NCBI GenBank assembly: GCA_018816735.1
Contig: JAHIVH010000008.1
Location: 62,001 to 126,000, forward strand
DNA: 64,000 nt
Direction: 5' to 3'
Source: Pseudomonadota bacterium
GTDB taxonomy: Bacteria > Desulfobacterota > Desulfobacteria > Desulfobacterales > JAHIVH01
Both the position numbers and the translations under genes were made by a program. The notes beneath the pieces are model-generated. The model saw only the letters and a list, made by a program, of their open reading frames with translations. It ran no database searches and was not told the origin of the DNA. How positions within the stretch are numbered: the first letter of the stretch is position 1; each line of letters starts with the position of its first letter. Shown here one piece after another: positions 53,999-63,285 of this stretch.

Positions 53999-55270
53999 TT
54001 ATTTTTTGCCGATCCCACCAAACCACTGTTCCAACAAGCTGTCAAAACCATCCTGGTCATGTGTTTTATTCAAGGATTTCGGATCAGCATCTTCAGGAGA
54101 TTTCCACGAAACCGTCTTTCCAAAATGGCACCCCACTGCACTGCATGTGCCAGTCGCACTGTCATATCTTGCCTTGCTGCCTGTGGCAGACGAAATATGA
54201 ACTTCTGCGCCGGGGAGACCGTCAATATGTCCTTCATCTTTAAAACTCGTGGGTTTTATATGACAGAATGAGCAGTCCATTTTGATATGACATAATCCGC
54301 AAAGCCCCGAAGACAATCCCTGATCCTCCAGATGGATAGTATGTGCGCCGACAGCCAGCATGGAAGTGCTGTCTTCATCTCTAACTCCTGCAGGTGGAGC
54401 ACCGGAAGAATTATCAGTGCCACCGTGACAGAATGTGCAATCGGTTCGCCAATTCTGACTGTTATGACAGTCATCACAGGAAATACCTGAAAGGCCGCCT
54501 GTATACTTTTCTCCATGGCAGTCCTTGCAGCTTTCCTTATCATCATAAAACGCATAGCCATGCTTATCCGGACTGTCAAATCCTTCAGGATGAACAGCCT
54601 CGAACGTATCATCCACCTGAACGATGCCATCGATATGGAAATTACCGTCTACATTTATCCCACCGTCTGCATTGACCGTATCAGAATGGCAGAGGTTGCA
54701 TTGGGTCTGTGAAGGATGCGAGGGAGGCGGATTGCCGTGACATGTTCCGCAAGAAACCTGTGAACCGTCCACAACTGTCCATACAGGTGTTTTGTTTGTG
54801 CCACCACTTAAAGTCGCACCGTGACAGTAAACGTTTGAGCAGCGTTCATTGATTCTGTCCCAGGAAGGATTTGCATTTTCTGTCACGGAAAGGGTTCCCC
54901 ATGTTATTTCAGCAGGGCTTTCATCCATGTGACCATCCTGATCGGAACTTTCCGGTACAATATGGCAGTTGTCACAGGATAAGGCTTTTCGGATTTCCCC
55001 ATTCTGAAGATGGGTCTGATGGGCGCCAACCGTCACATCTGATGTATCAAATGCACCGGATACGGACAAAGGCGGCGCCGCATTTTCAATACTGCCATGG
55101 CATTTGACACATGCGGATGAAGTCGAAATCGATTTGCCACCGTCAGTCATGCCATCAGGCAGGTCCGTGCTGCTGCAACCGTTCAACATCAGGATACACG
55201 ATGACATAAATATGAAAAACCACCTTAAACAAACGGCCCTGTTATTTGTATATGCAATCCACTTTCTCAT
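53999..55270 (-). CDS. Multihaem c-type cytochrome lipoprotein, 11 haem motifs
   Basis: A 423-residue exported lipoprotein (lipobox LNGC in CILMLNGCSS). It has nine CxxCH sites (CVKCH, CDNCH, CGTCH, CNLCH, CKDCH, CDDCH, CTFCH, CGLCH, CSFCH) and two wide CxxxxCH sites (CSNVYCH, CSAVGCH), the signature of the Geobacter CxxxxCH/CxxCH cytochromes. A module GAHxxHL...CHI..P...GHxD...CxxxxCH occurs twice, showing an internal duplication. Likely the outer-face cytochrome of a porin/cytochrome conduit. AAAGGA lies 8 bases before ATG 55270; the longer frame to 55315 is not needed. Confidence 0.9.
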   Translation of the reverse strand: MRKWIAYTNNRAVCLRWFFIFMSSCILMLNGCSSTDLPDGMTDGGKSISTSSACVKCHGSIENAAPPLSVSGAFDTSDVTVGAHQTHLQNGEIRKALSCDNCHIVPESSDQDGHMDESPAEITWGTLSVTENANPSWDRINERCSNVYCHGATLSGGTNKTPVWTVVDGSQVSCGTCHGNPPPSHPSQTQCNLCHSDTVNADGGINVDGNFHIDGIVQVDDTFEAVHPEGFDSPDKHGYAFYDDKESCKDCHGEKYTGGLSGISCDDCHNSQNWRTDCTFCHGGTDNSSGAPPAGVRDEDSTSMLAVGAHTIHLEDQGLSSGLCGLCHIKMDCSFCHIKPTSFKDEGHIDGLPGAEVHISSATGSKARYDSATGTCSAVGCHFGKTVSWKSPEDADPKSLNKTHDQDGFDSLLEQWFGGIGKK

Positions 55271-55287
55271 ACGCCAATCCTTTCTAA

Positions 55288-56094
55288 TCATCTGTTGTGA
55301 CAACTCGTACACCATGCCGGATTATGGCAAACAGAGCAGCTGCCAACAGGTCCGTCCAAACCTGCTGGCACAGCTCGTCCGTGCGATGTTTCCCAAAGTC
55401 CCTTGTGATTCAACGGTTTTGTTTGCCGGTGACATTGGATGCAGGCACTTTCCTTATGACACGTCGAACATGATTTGCTGTCTATAGCAGCATTGAGACC
55501 ATGCCCGCGCAGCCGGAAGAATCCATTGTGAGACATCGGTTTCATTGTATTATGGCAGGTTGTGCACACCGGCTCACTGTGACACATGCGGCAATCTTTA
55601 CCGTGCACATCCGGATCAATCATCTTTTCTGACAGGCGGGAATGATTCATTCGCCAGGCAGCATCATGATATCCGGGCATCACTTCCGTTTGATGACAGG
55701 AAACGCAATCCGGAGCCACATTGTTTGCTTCATGGCAGTCAAGGCACGCCTTTGAAGCTTCAGCCGTGATTGTCTTTTCATCGGGATGATGACAAAGGGC
55801 GCATTTATGGTTGCTATGTTTTTTATGGGGGAACGGCAGATCCGGCGTCTTCTTCCTCTTTTCAGGATATGCTGTTTCCCATGCGACTTTTTTATCATCA
55901 TGGCATTCCAAGCACTTAGCCTTATCAGGGAACCCGGGGACACTATCTTCCGAAACAGAGTGGCATGTCACACAAGTCGTTTTTTCAATGTGACCCTTAT
56001 GAGGAAATCCGGAAAGACCACTACTCCTGCCAAAGGCCGTATAACATATGCCGGTTACAACCAGTAGTATTATAAAAAAACGGTAATACTTCAT
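55288..56094 (-). CDS. Periplasmic multihaem c-type cytochrome, 11 haem motifs
   Basis: A 268-residue cytochrome with a signal or anchor helix (YYRFFIILLVVTGICYTAFG) and eleven CxxCH sites: CVTCH, CLECH, CALCH, CLDCH, CVSCH, CRMCH, CTTCH, CSTCH, CIQCH, CSVCH, CTSCH. Distal His residues are abundant (FPHKGH, FPHKKH). One haem per 24 residues is very dense, as in wire-like cytochromes. It follows the porin gene, whose stop overlaps a longer frame; I start at ATG 56094, which has AGGG upstream. The cytochrome lipoprotein gene starts 17 bases later. Probably the periplasmic side of the conduit. Confidence 0.9.
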   Translation of the reverse strand: MKYYRFFIILLVVTGICYTAFGRSSGLSGFPHKGHIEKTTCVTCHSVSEDSVPGFPDKAKCLECHDDKKVAWETAYPEKRKKTPDLPFPHKKHSNHKCALCHHPDEKTITAEASKACLDCHEANNVAPDCVSCHQTEVMPGYHDAAWRMNHSRLSEKMIDPDVHGKDCRMCHSEPVCTTCHNTMKPMSHNGFFRLRGHGLNAAIDSKSCSTCHKESACIQCHRQTKPLNHKGLWETSHGRAVPAGLDGPVGSCSVCHNPAWCTSCHNR

Positions 56095-56102
56095 ATCCTG
56101 CC

Positions 56103-57494
56103 CTAAAATTGCCATTCAGTGGTTATCGTAACACTGTGCTCTTTAATATCATATATATCCAGCTGATATTCGACGTTTAACCGTATCGAATCTGCCGGAA
56201 CGAATTTAATCTTTGCAAATGTGGAATACACATCGGTCTTTTCATTCAAATCCGAGTAATAGTCGTATTTATACAGGGAATAATACGATCCAACTCCGAA
56301 ACGCGTTTTCCCGCTAAATTGGTACTCAAGTTCACCGCCACATGTGACTATCCTTTTATCAGAACGGTCTTCTTCGATGACACTTTGCTCAATCATGCTC
56401 TGCCAGGAATCAGCCTGAACAAAAAGACATAGATCTTTTAGGAAAAATTCGGACTTTTCCAAAGCCAGATACGCATGGAAATAAGAATGGTTAAACGAGG
56501 AATCATTATTATCTTCAAGCAAATCCCGCCAGTCTCCCCCACCCCAAATAACCAGATTTTTCCTTTCAAATCCCTTGCTGATTTGAAACGACATCTCCTG
56601 GTAGGGTTTAATTGATCCCAAAAGGCTTAAAAAAGGTGACAGTGCAGACGGTTTTTGCTCGACTTCGATAAACTGACGGAAATAGGAAACTGTGATTTGA
56701 ACATTCTCCATGGTTACAGGGGAAATGGCGGCAGACAATTTTACTGACTCGATATTGTTATCAAAGGTTTTTAGTGTGGCACCCGCTTTTCCTGTGTCCA
56801 GATACCTCTTGAATGAAAATGATGACTGACGATAGGTTTCTTTCGATTTATTGTCCGTTTCAGTGTCATCTTTTTCTTCCCGAATCTGGAGATATTCCAT
56901 ACCGAGTTCGGTTTTTTCCCCTAAAAAGGTCGTCATGCCTGCACCGATCGGCGTCCCGTCTATCCCATCTTCAAACCCGTAAAGATCGACGTCTTTTCCT
57001 GCATACATGTAAAACAGGCCCTGTTCTTCGGAAAAAGGAATCGCCGCGCTGACCCCGTCAATATGAACGGGAAACTGGTAGGACACATAATGCCTTCCTG
57101 CTTTGATATTTACAAATGGCATGGTTTGATTGAAAGAGGCATATGCTTCATAAACAAAGGCATCTTTATCATCGTAGGTATCCCAGATCGATCCCTCATT
57201 GCCTGGTCCGGGGTTGATATAAAGATCACCCGATACGTTCAGCTCAATTGTTTCATACGAAACCGGTTTAAAAGTTAAGGCTGCTGACTGTAACAGGCGG
57301 TGAAACGTTTCTGACTGGTCGGAATTCTTCCGGAACATATATTTCAGCATGACAGAACCGGACAACGCATCATTCATCGTAATGTGCTTTTCGCCGCCAT
57401 AATAAGCAGCCGTTGATGGATAAGGAAATAAAAACATGCACAGCAAATAAATGGAAATAACGGTAATTTTAGAAACCCAATCAAAACAAATCAT
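56103..57494 (-). CDS. Outer-membrane porin-like beta-barrel of the cytochrome operon
   Basis: A 463-residue exported barrel. Signal peptide ending near PYPSTAAYYGG, then many amphipathic strands with short acidic turns (YETIELNVSGDLYINPG, FVNIKAGRHYVSYQFPV, TELGMEYLQIREE, YDIKEHSVTITTEWQF with the aromatic C-terminus required for barrel assembly). It is the first gene of an operon with two 11-haem cytochromes and the DUF362 protein. This matches the gene order of Geobacter-type porin-cytochrome complexes, so it may be the sheath through which electrons cross the outer membrane. An ordinary porin is the alternative. Confidence 0.78.
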   Translation of the reverse strand: MICFDWVSKITVISIYLLCMFLFPYPSTAAYYGGEKHITMNDALSGSVMLKYMFRKNSDQSETFHRLLQSAALTFKPVSYETIELNVSGDLYINPGPGNEGSIWDTYDDKDAFVYEAYASFNQTMPFVNIKAGRHYVSYQFPVHIDGVSAAIPFSEEQGLFYMYAGKDVDLYGFEDGIDGTPIGAGMTTFLGEKTELGMEYLQIREEKDDTETDNKSKETYRQSSFSFKRYLDTGKAGATLKTFDNNIESVKLSAAISPVTMENVQITVSYFRQFIEVEQKPSALSPFLSLLGSIKPYQEMSFQISKGFERKNLVIWGGGDWRDLLEDNNDSSFNHSYFHAYLALEKSEFFLKDLCLFVQADSWQSMIEQSVIEEDRSDKRIVTCGGELEYQFSGKTRFGVGSYYSLYKYDYYSDLNEKTDVYSTFAKIKFVPADSIRLNVEYQLDIYDIKEHSVTITTEWQF

Positions 57495-57597
57495 TTAGCA
57501 ACTTATCCATTTCGAAAAACTATCAATATATATGCGAACAATGTTTATAAAACAATATTCAATTTTTTTCTGCTTGGCAAGTGTTTTTCACGCATAA

Positions 57598-57640
57598 AAA
57601 AACCGGCTGCATATCCTAACATGATTTACAGCCGGTTTTT
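57598..57640 (-). terminator. Intrinsic terminator of the etf genes
   Basis: AAAAACCGGCTG (57598-57609) pairs with CAGCCGGTTTTT (57629-57640). On the minus strand it follows etfA by about 30 bases and ends in a U-rich tract. It separates etfBA from the porin operon downstream. Confidence 0.9.
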
Positions 57641-57667
57641 GTTTACTGCTTATATAAGGTCTTTGTA

Positions 57668-58621
57668 TTATCCCTGCAGTTTCTCGGTCAGCGCAGGCAT
57701 GAATTCGAGAATGTCAGCAACAATACCCACGTTTGCCACCTGGAAAATCGGGGCATTGGGGTTTTTGTTGATCGCGATAATGAAGCCGCCTTTGATGCCG
57801 CCCAGATGCTGGAATGATCCACTGATACCGCATGCCATGTAAACTTTTGGTTTAACCGTATTTCCGGATGTTCCAACCTGACGGGCAGGTTCAAGCCATT
57901 TTGCATCAACGATCGGTCGTGAACAGGAAACGACTGCGCCCATGGCATCTGCAAGTTCCTGAGCGATTCCGATATTCTCCTGATCTTCAATACCACGGCC
58001 AATGGAGACAAGGACGTCGGCTTTGGTGATGTCAACATCGCCTGCTTCGGGTTCAACGATTTCAAGGAATTTACGGTTTGCAGAAAGGTCACCGGCGTCA
58101 CCGGATTTATCTGTGATTTTTCCGCTGGCTGATTTGGATTCATCAGGCGCCATTGCACCCGGACGAACGCACAATACAGCACCGCTACTGATATCACTGG
58201 TCACATGAACAGAAACGACCCCGCCGAATTCCTGTCGGATGAGCTTTACCAGGTTACCATCTGTGCCTTCAATATCAACAATGTCAGACGCAAAAGAAGA
58301 ATCCATCTTGATGGAAAGGCCGGGTCCCAAATCCATGCCAAACGGGCCATGGGGAAGAAGAACAATTGCACCTGAAGGCAAAATATTGACCAATGCTTTT
58401 CGAATCACTTCAGCATTCGGGTACGCCAGTGCCGGCGTGTCGATTTTGATGACTTCCGGATAAATTTTTGCTGCTTCACTGGCAACAGCATCAATGCCTG
58501 AGCCTGTGACAATAGCGGTTACCGGTCCAGCCGCAATTTTCTTTCCGGCGACAACAAGTTCCATAGCGGTATCATCTAAGACACCATCATGATGTTCAAT
58601 ATATGCATAAATTTGTGCCAT
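57668..58621 (-). CDS. etfA: Electron transfer flavoprotein, alpha subunit
   Basis: A 317-residue EtfA. The FAD-domain signature is VGTSGNTVKPKVYMACGISGSFQHLGGIKGGFIIAINKNPNAPIF at about 240-285, with SRPIVDAKWLEPARQ before it. It carries FAD and, with EtfB, takes electrons from acyl-CoA dehydrogenases. The start codon overlaps the etfB stop by one base (TAATG), so translation is coupled. No ferredoxin-like N-terminal extension, so this is a classical rather than an obviously bifurcating form; that cannot be fixed from sequence alone. Confidence 0.93.
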   Translation of the reverse strand: MAQIYAYIEHHDGVLDDTAMELVVAGKKIAAGPVTAIVTGSGIDAVASEAAKIYPEVIKIDTPALAYPNAEVIRKALVNILPSGAIVLLPHGPFGMDLGPGLSIKMDSSFASDIVDIEGTDGNLVKLIRQEFGGVVSVHVTSDISSGAVLCVRPGAMAPDESKSASGKITDKSGDAGDLSANRKFLEIVEPEAGDVDITKADVLVSIGRGIEDQENIGIAQELADAMGAVVSCSRPIVDAKWLEPARQVGTSGNTVKPKVYMACGISGSFQHLGGIKGGFIIAINKNPNAPIFQVANVGIVADILEFMPALTEKLQG

Positions 58622-59409
58622 TATTTGAGCCCTCCGTTTGCTTTAAGGATTTCTATCAGCTTTTCAATAATCTCATCTGTGCTTCCTTCAAGCATTTCAG
58701 CGCCTTCGCCCTTTTCAGGCACGAAGTAATCCACTTTTTTAACCTTGGCAGCAGCTTCACCAACGCTGCCAGCGTCAACACCCAGGTCAGATGCGCTCAA
58801 TTCAGGTATTTCTACTGAAGACACTTTTCTGATACCCCGGATACCCACATAACGGGGTTCGTTAATGCCTGTCTGAATGGAAAGAACACAGGGAAGGGTA
58901 ATTTCATTCATTTCCTGACTTCCACCCTGAATTTCCCTGCCAATAACGAGTTTGCCATCCTGCACGTCCACCTTGTTCACGAGAGACGCATACGGAACGT
59001 CCATCATGGCTGCAAGCATGCCGCCGACTGCGCCATAGCCTTCATCAGCCTGTGCACCGGTCATGATCAGGTCATATTGGCCCTTGGCAACAACACCCTT
59101 TAAAATCGTTGCAATACCTTTGCAATCAGAACCGGAAAACGCATCATCTGTTGCAAGAAGACCTTTTTCAGCGCCCATGGCCATTTCACGGCGAAGAATT
59201 TCATCAGAATCTTCATCACCCACGGTCACAACGGTCACGCTTCCGCCGACTTTATCTACAATCTGAATGGCTTCTTCAACAGCGTAATTGTCCCATTCGT
59301 TTACCGAATAAACAAGATCATCACGCTCAATGTCATTCCCTGCGCTGTTCATTTCAATTTCATTCTCAGCAGTATCGGGAACTCTCTTAACACATACCAA
59401 AATCTCCAT
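58621..59409 (-). CDS. etfB: Electron transfer flavoprotein, beta subunit
   Basis: A 262-residue EtfB starting MEILVCVKRVPDTAE. The AMP-site and family regions are ALRREMAMGAEKG-like (LRREMAMGAEKGLL), MTGAQADEGYGAVGGMLAAMM and the signature region VIGREIQGGSQEMNEITLPCVLSI. GGAGGT precedes ATG 59409. An operator-like palindrome lies 26 bases upstream of the start. Confidence 0.93.
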   Translation of the reverse strand: MEILVCVKRVPDTAENEIEMNSAGNDIERDDLVYSVNEWDNYAVEEAIQIVDKVGGSVTVVTVGDEDSDEILRREMAMGAEKGLLATDDAFSGSDCKGIATILKGVVAKGQYDLIMTGAQADEGYGAVGGMLAAMMDVPYASLVNKVDVQDGKLVIGREIQGGSQEMNEITLPCVLSIQTGINEPRYVGIRGIRKVSSVEIPELSASDLGVDAGSVGEAAAKVKKVDYFVPEKGEGAEMLEGSTDEIIEKLIEILKANGGLK

Positions 59410-59434
59410 GTTACCTCCCAAATAATTGATGTTA

Positions 59435-59450
59435 TGTTAACGTACTAACA
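59435..59450. promoter_or_regulatory. Operator-like inverted repeat upstream of etfB
   Basis: TGTTAACGTACTAACA has matching TGTTA/TAACA arms around a 6-base centre and lies in the short space between the etfB start and the preceding oxidoreductase gene. A TetR-type regulator of beta-oxidation genes is a plausible binder. It does not resemble the palindrome in the acyl-CoA dehydrogenase promoter at 22843-22854. Confidence 0.45.
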
Positions 59451-59528
59451 ATCAGGTATATTATAATATGACTTGCGCCTTTTTTTGATGAAACGAAGAA
59501 TATGGAATTGGCACCGGTCATCATCTCA

Positions 59529-61595
59529 CTATTTATCAATATGCTGCTCGACAAGCTCGGCCAGATCAATCGCTTCCACCTGTCCGTCAAGCCCTGCAAC
59601 CTTGATGGCGTCTTCCATATTCACAAGGCAGAAAGGACAAGCGGTAACAATAACGTTCGCACCTGCCTCCGCAGCCATTTTAACCCTTATAACGGCCATA
59701 CGCTCTTCCTCTTCCGGCTCATAGAAAAGCATCAGACCACCGCCACTGCAGCACAATGAACGGTCACGGAATTTGGCCATCTCTACTCGTCTTAAACCGG
59801 GGATCGCATCCAGCGCGTCTCTTGGATCATCATAGATACTGTTGTGACGCCCTAGATAGCATGGATCATGGTACGTATATACTTTGGAATTATCAGCAAC
59901 AGATTTCAGTTTCAGATCACCTGATTTCACGTATCTGGTAATGACCTGGCTGATATGTTCCACCGGAAGTTTCATTTCCGGATAATCATTCTTGAGCGCA
60001 TTCAAGGCATGAGGGTCGGAAGTAATAATACTTTTCACACCTGTTTCTGCAATCATATCCGTATTATGCCTCTTGAGATCCTGGAAAAGCATTTCTTCAC
60101 CAAAACGCCTGACCTCGTTTCCACTGTCTTTTTCATCTTTTCCAAGAACACCGAAATCAATTCCCACAGCATCCAGAATCTTTGCCGTGGACTTTGCAAT
60201 GCCAACCATTCTGTCGTCATATGACGAAATACTGTCCACAAAATAAAGGGTTTCAAAGGTATCTCCGTTTTCAAACAGCCCCACGTTGCAATCTGCCGCA
60301 AATTCTTTATCTCTTGCCCAGTCTGCACGTTTCTTTTCCATTTTGCCCCATGGATTTCCCCGTTTCCCGATGGCCTGCAAGGGTTTCTGGAGCGTCTGGG
60401 GGACTTCGCCGTCATCTACCATACCTCTCCTGAGGTCGACAATTTTATCGATATACTCGATGCAGATGGGGCATTCCTGTTCACAGGCACCGCAGGTGGT
60501 GCAGGACCAAATTTCATCAGGTGTATATATGCTCCCGATCAGGGGTTTCTTTTCAGGAATTTCAGCATCTGATTTCAGGGGATATGTATTAAAAAGTAGA
60601 TCTCTTGCCTTGATGGAAATGAATCGGGGAGACAGGGGCCTGCCAACAAGGTTTGCCGGGCACTGATCTGAACATCTGCCGCAATCCGCACAGGAATAAA
60701 AATCCAATATATGTTTCCAGGTAAAATCTTCAAGATTTTTCACCCCAAATGATTTCAGATCATCCAGTTGTTCATCTGAAATGCCATATTTGACCGGTTT
60801 GATATTACCTGTATTCAATCTCATAAGGAATACATTCATTAATGACGTGATCACGTGAAAATGTTTTCCAAGCGGAAGGAAACAGAGAAACGTAAAGAAT
60901 GTAATATCATGAATATAATAGGCAAGAATATGGAAAAATTGCTGCCCGCCCTGAGGAACCATTTTAAGAATCAGAGTAAAAAACCAAACAAGCGTTAATG
61001 GCGCGACAAATCCATGGTGCATGCCATGTGCAATAACGGCCGCTTCAAAAAGACTTTCCGAAACCATCAGGGTCATGATCATGCCGCATACAAAAACCGC
61101 CTCCGCTGTATGGTCTTTCCCATATTTTTCAGGAACCGCATATCGTTTCGGTTTGTACACGCCTCTTCTGATGGCGGCAACCAAAGCGGCAAAAAAAACG
61201 GCTGTTGCCGCATAGTCCTTGATAAAATTGTAAACAACCCCCAGTATCCCGTCAAATCCGGGCAGCACAAAGTCGGAAGACACACCGATAACAACAAGAG
61301 ATATTGACCGAATGCTCAAAATCATGAAGCCGGCAAAAATAATGATGTGAAGTACACCTGCCAGCATATATCTTGGCTGTTTGTATTGCCCGATACCAAA
61401 CTTGAACAACCGGATAATTCTTTCAGGAATATTATCCAGGCGATGGTCCGGGGCCGCTTTATAAAGCGGCTCAAACCGTTTGGCCATGATGTAGGTAAAC
61501 AATCCCACGCCCACGGCAGGTATCAATAATGAAAAAATCACCGCTGGAAAAAATCCCAGAAAGTAATAATTGGACGGCGCGACTAGTGGTTCCAT
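59529..61595 (-). CDS. Membrane Fe-S ETF:quinone oxidoreductase (EMO-like, CCG domains)
   Basis: A 688-residue membrane protein. N-terminal NarI-like part with about six helices (GFFPAVIFSLLIPAVGVGLF, MLAGVLHIIIFAGFMILSI) and likely haem-binding His residues; then two 4Fe-4S motifs, CADCGRCSDQCP and CTTCGACEQECP; then CCG domains (YHDPCYLGRHN, LCCSGGGLMLF, ACPFCLVNM) like HdrD/GlpC. This is the DUF224-type membrane oxidoreductase found beside ETF in beta-oxidising anaerobes such as Syntrophomonas. It should pass electrons from EtfAB to menaquinone. The gene precedes etfB on the same strand, with 119 bases between. Confidence 0.88.
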   Translation of the reverse strand: MEPLVAPSNYYFLGFFPAVIFSLLIPAVGVGLFTYIMAKRFEPLYKAAPDHRLDNIPERIIRLFKFGIGQYKQPRYMLAGVLHIIIFAGFMILSIRSISLVVIGVSSDFVLPGFDGILGVVYNFIKDYAATAVFFAALVAAIRRGVYKPKRYAVPEKYGKDHTAEAVFVCGMIMTLMVSESLFEAAVIAHGMHHGFVAPLTLVWFFTLILKMVPQGGQQFFHILAYYIHDITFFTFLCFLPLGKHFHVITSLMNVFLMRLNTGNIKPVKYGISDEQLDDLKSFGVKNLEDFTWKHILDFYSCADCGRCSDQCPANLVGRPLSPRFISIKARDLLFNTYPLKSDAEIPEKKPLIGSIYTPDEIWSCTTCGACEQECPICIEYIDKIVDLRRGMVDDGEVPQTLQKPLQAIGKRGNPWGKMEKKRADWARDKEFAADCNVGLFENGDTFETLYFVDSISSYDDRMVGIAKSTAKILDAVGIDFGVLGKDEKDSGNEVRRFGEEMLFQDLKRHNTDMIAETGVKSIITSDPHALNALKNDYPEMKLPVEHISQVITRYVKSGDLKLKSVADNSKVYTYHDPCYLGRHNSIYDDPRDALDAIPGLRRVEMAKFRDRSLCCSGGGLMLFYEPEEEERMAVIRVKMAAEAGANVIVTACPFCLVNMEDAIKVAGLDGQVEAIDLAELVEQHIDK

Positions 61596-61973
61596 ATTAA
61601 AATTCCCTTTCCTTGCATTAAAAAAGTTAAAATTTTATTGGTTAATATAAGCGCCAGCTTATATCTTTCATCTTCATGTCTGAGGTTACATTACCTAAAG
61701 CATGCAAACTTAATAAACCATTGGCAGTCCGTCAAGAAAAAAATGATAGGCCAGACAGGCCAGGCTATCTGGGTGATAGCCATAAATCGGTTTTTAATTC
61801 AACGACTAATCATTTCTTTAACAGTGGGTAAATATCTATTATTCGATCTTCAGGTCCGCTTTTCTGAAATTCTTTGGCATATTTGATGTTTTTTTTATCA
61901 GGAGTTGATTTTAAAAGATTTATGAATAATAATGGGTGCCTGATTAAAAAAAACATAAAAGGAGACAATCAGA
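61596..61973. other. Intergenic region between the oxidoreductase and the aldolase
   Basis: About 380 bases with no supported gene between divergently read neighbours. It holds the minus-strand promoter at 61707-61735. The part near 61890-61950 is A/T-rich and should contain the aldolase promoter, which I could not place firmly. Confidence 0.4.
61707..61735 (-). promoter_or_regulatory. Probable promoter of the ETF:quinone oxidoreductase and etf genes
   Basis: On the minus strand TTGACG (61730-61735), a 17-base spacer and TAAGTT (61707-61712). The start codon is about 110 bases downstream. Confidence 0.5.
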
Positions 61974-63263
61974 ATGAGTGATAAATCCTATTCAAAAGAC
62001 TTTGAAAAAGCAGTTGAGATTGGACGTCCACCCAATGTCACCCACCTGTTTCCAAACTCAAAAGCACTTATCGTCAGTGGCCGGGTAATTGACAGGGCAC
62101 TCATGGCCAAAGGCAAGGCCATGACTATTGCAGCCAACGGAAGAAGCTATTTTGTAATTAAAGGTGCGCTTCAGGCTGCCCAGAGGGCCAATGCGGCTAT
62201 TATCATCGAAATCGCAAAATCAGAAGGCGGTCGGACGGCCTATTGTGCTGTAAACTACTGGAATATTGCACGAATTGTGGACGCATTGTGCAATGAACTT
62301 CACATTACCGTTCCCGTAGCCGTTCATGCAGATCACTATGGAATTAAAAAAGAGACTGACATTGATGCGGCAAAAACGGAAATACCCAGCATGTTTGACG
62401 CAGGGATCACCTCTATTGCCATTGACGCATCCCACATGGCAGATGATATGAACCTTCTGGCAAATATCGCTCTAAAATCCTATATCCCTGAATGGTCAGG
62501 CCTTGAAACGGAAATAGGTGAAATCAAGGGTTCTCTTGGCCTTTCCACACCGGCAGAAGCACTCTATCTTATCCAGGGATTGAATTCCCGTGGTGTTTTT
62601 CCGGACTGGATTGCTTTGAATAATGGTACAACCCATGGCATTGAAGAAAGCGACCAGGGAATTAATGTCCAATTAACACAAACCATTCACGATGCCCTAA
62701 AGCCATATCATGTATCTGGTGCGCAACACGGCACTTCCGGCAACAGCTCTGACAGGTTGCGGGACATTGCCAAAAATACAAATACAACAAAAGCCAATGT
62801 GGCGACAGCCCTTCAGATGGTTTCCTGGGGACTGGAAGTCAATGATTACGGGAATGCGATCCTGAATGCTGATGGTAACTTCATCAAAGAAAAGAATGAA
62901 GGAATGACCGAAGGCATGTGGCAGGAAATGCTCGATTATGCGAAAAAAAACAATCTGAAAAAAGGGGATTTTAAAAATCTCAATCTTCCGTTTGAAAGCA
63001 AACTCTTAAGTCAGCCTAAAGAAATCAGGGAACGCATGGCAGGACGGGTGGAAGATTTTATCTATAAACTTTTGACCGATGTGTTCAATGCCACCGACTC
63101 CGCGCCCATAGCAATCGACATGATTTTAAAAAAAGGCTCATACGATCCCGGCCCCAAAGCAAAGCAAATCGAATCGTCCTCAGACTGGACCACCGGAGAC
63201 ATTATGAGAAAAGCATCGCTCATTGATTCAAATAAGGGGCCTGAGGGTAATTTTGATGATTAG
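61974..63263 (+). CDS. Class II fructose-bisphosphate aldolase-like protein
   Basis: A 429-residue zinc-dependent aldolase of the class II family, longer than the 300-360 residues of typical FbaA. Zinc and substrate sites: VAVHADHYGIKKET (AVHxDH-like), SIAIDASHM, LETEIGEIKGS, WIALNNGTTHG and VSGAQHGTSGNSSD. It should cleave or form fructose 1,6-bisphosphate in glycolysis/gluconeogenesis; a tagatose-type or other ketose substrate is possible. AAAGGAGA lies 13 bases before the ATG at 61974. The NUDIX gene begins 22 bases downstream, so they may be cotranscribed. Confidence 0.85.
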   Translation: MSDKSYSKDFEKAVEIGRPPNVTHLFPNSKALIVSGRVIDRALMAKGKAMTIAANGRSYFVIKGALQAAQRANAAIIIEIAKSEGGRTAYCAVNYWNIARIVDALCNELHITVPVAVHADHYGIKKETDIDAAKTEIPSMFDAGITSIAIDASHMADDMNLLANIALKSYIPEWSGLETEIGEIKGSLGLSTPAEALYLIQGLNSRGVFPDWIALNNGTTHGIEESDQGINVQLTQTIHDALKPYHVSGAQHGTSGNSSDRLRDIAKNTNTTKANVATALQMVSWGLEVNDYGNAILNADGNFIKEKNEGMTEGMWQEMLDYAKKNNLKKGDFKNLNLPFESKLLSQPKEIRERMAGRVEDFIYKLLTDVFNATDSAPIAIDMILKKGSYDPGPKAKQIESSSDWTTGDIMRKASLIDSNKGPEGNFDD

Positions 63264-63285
63264 GCGTAAATGGTAAACCCCCACC

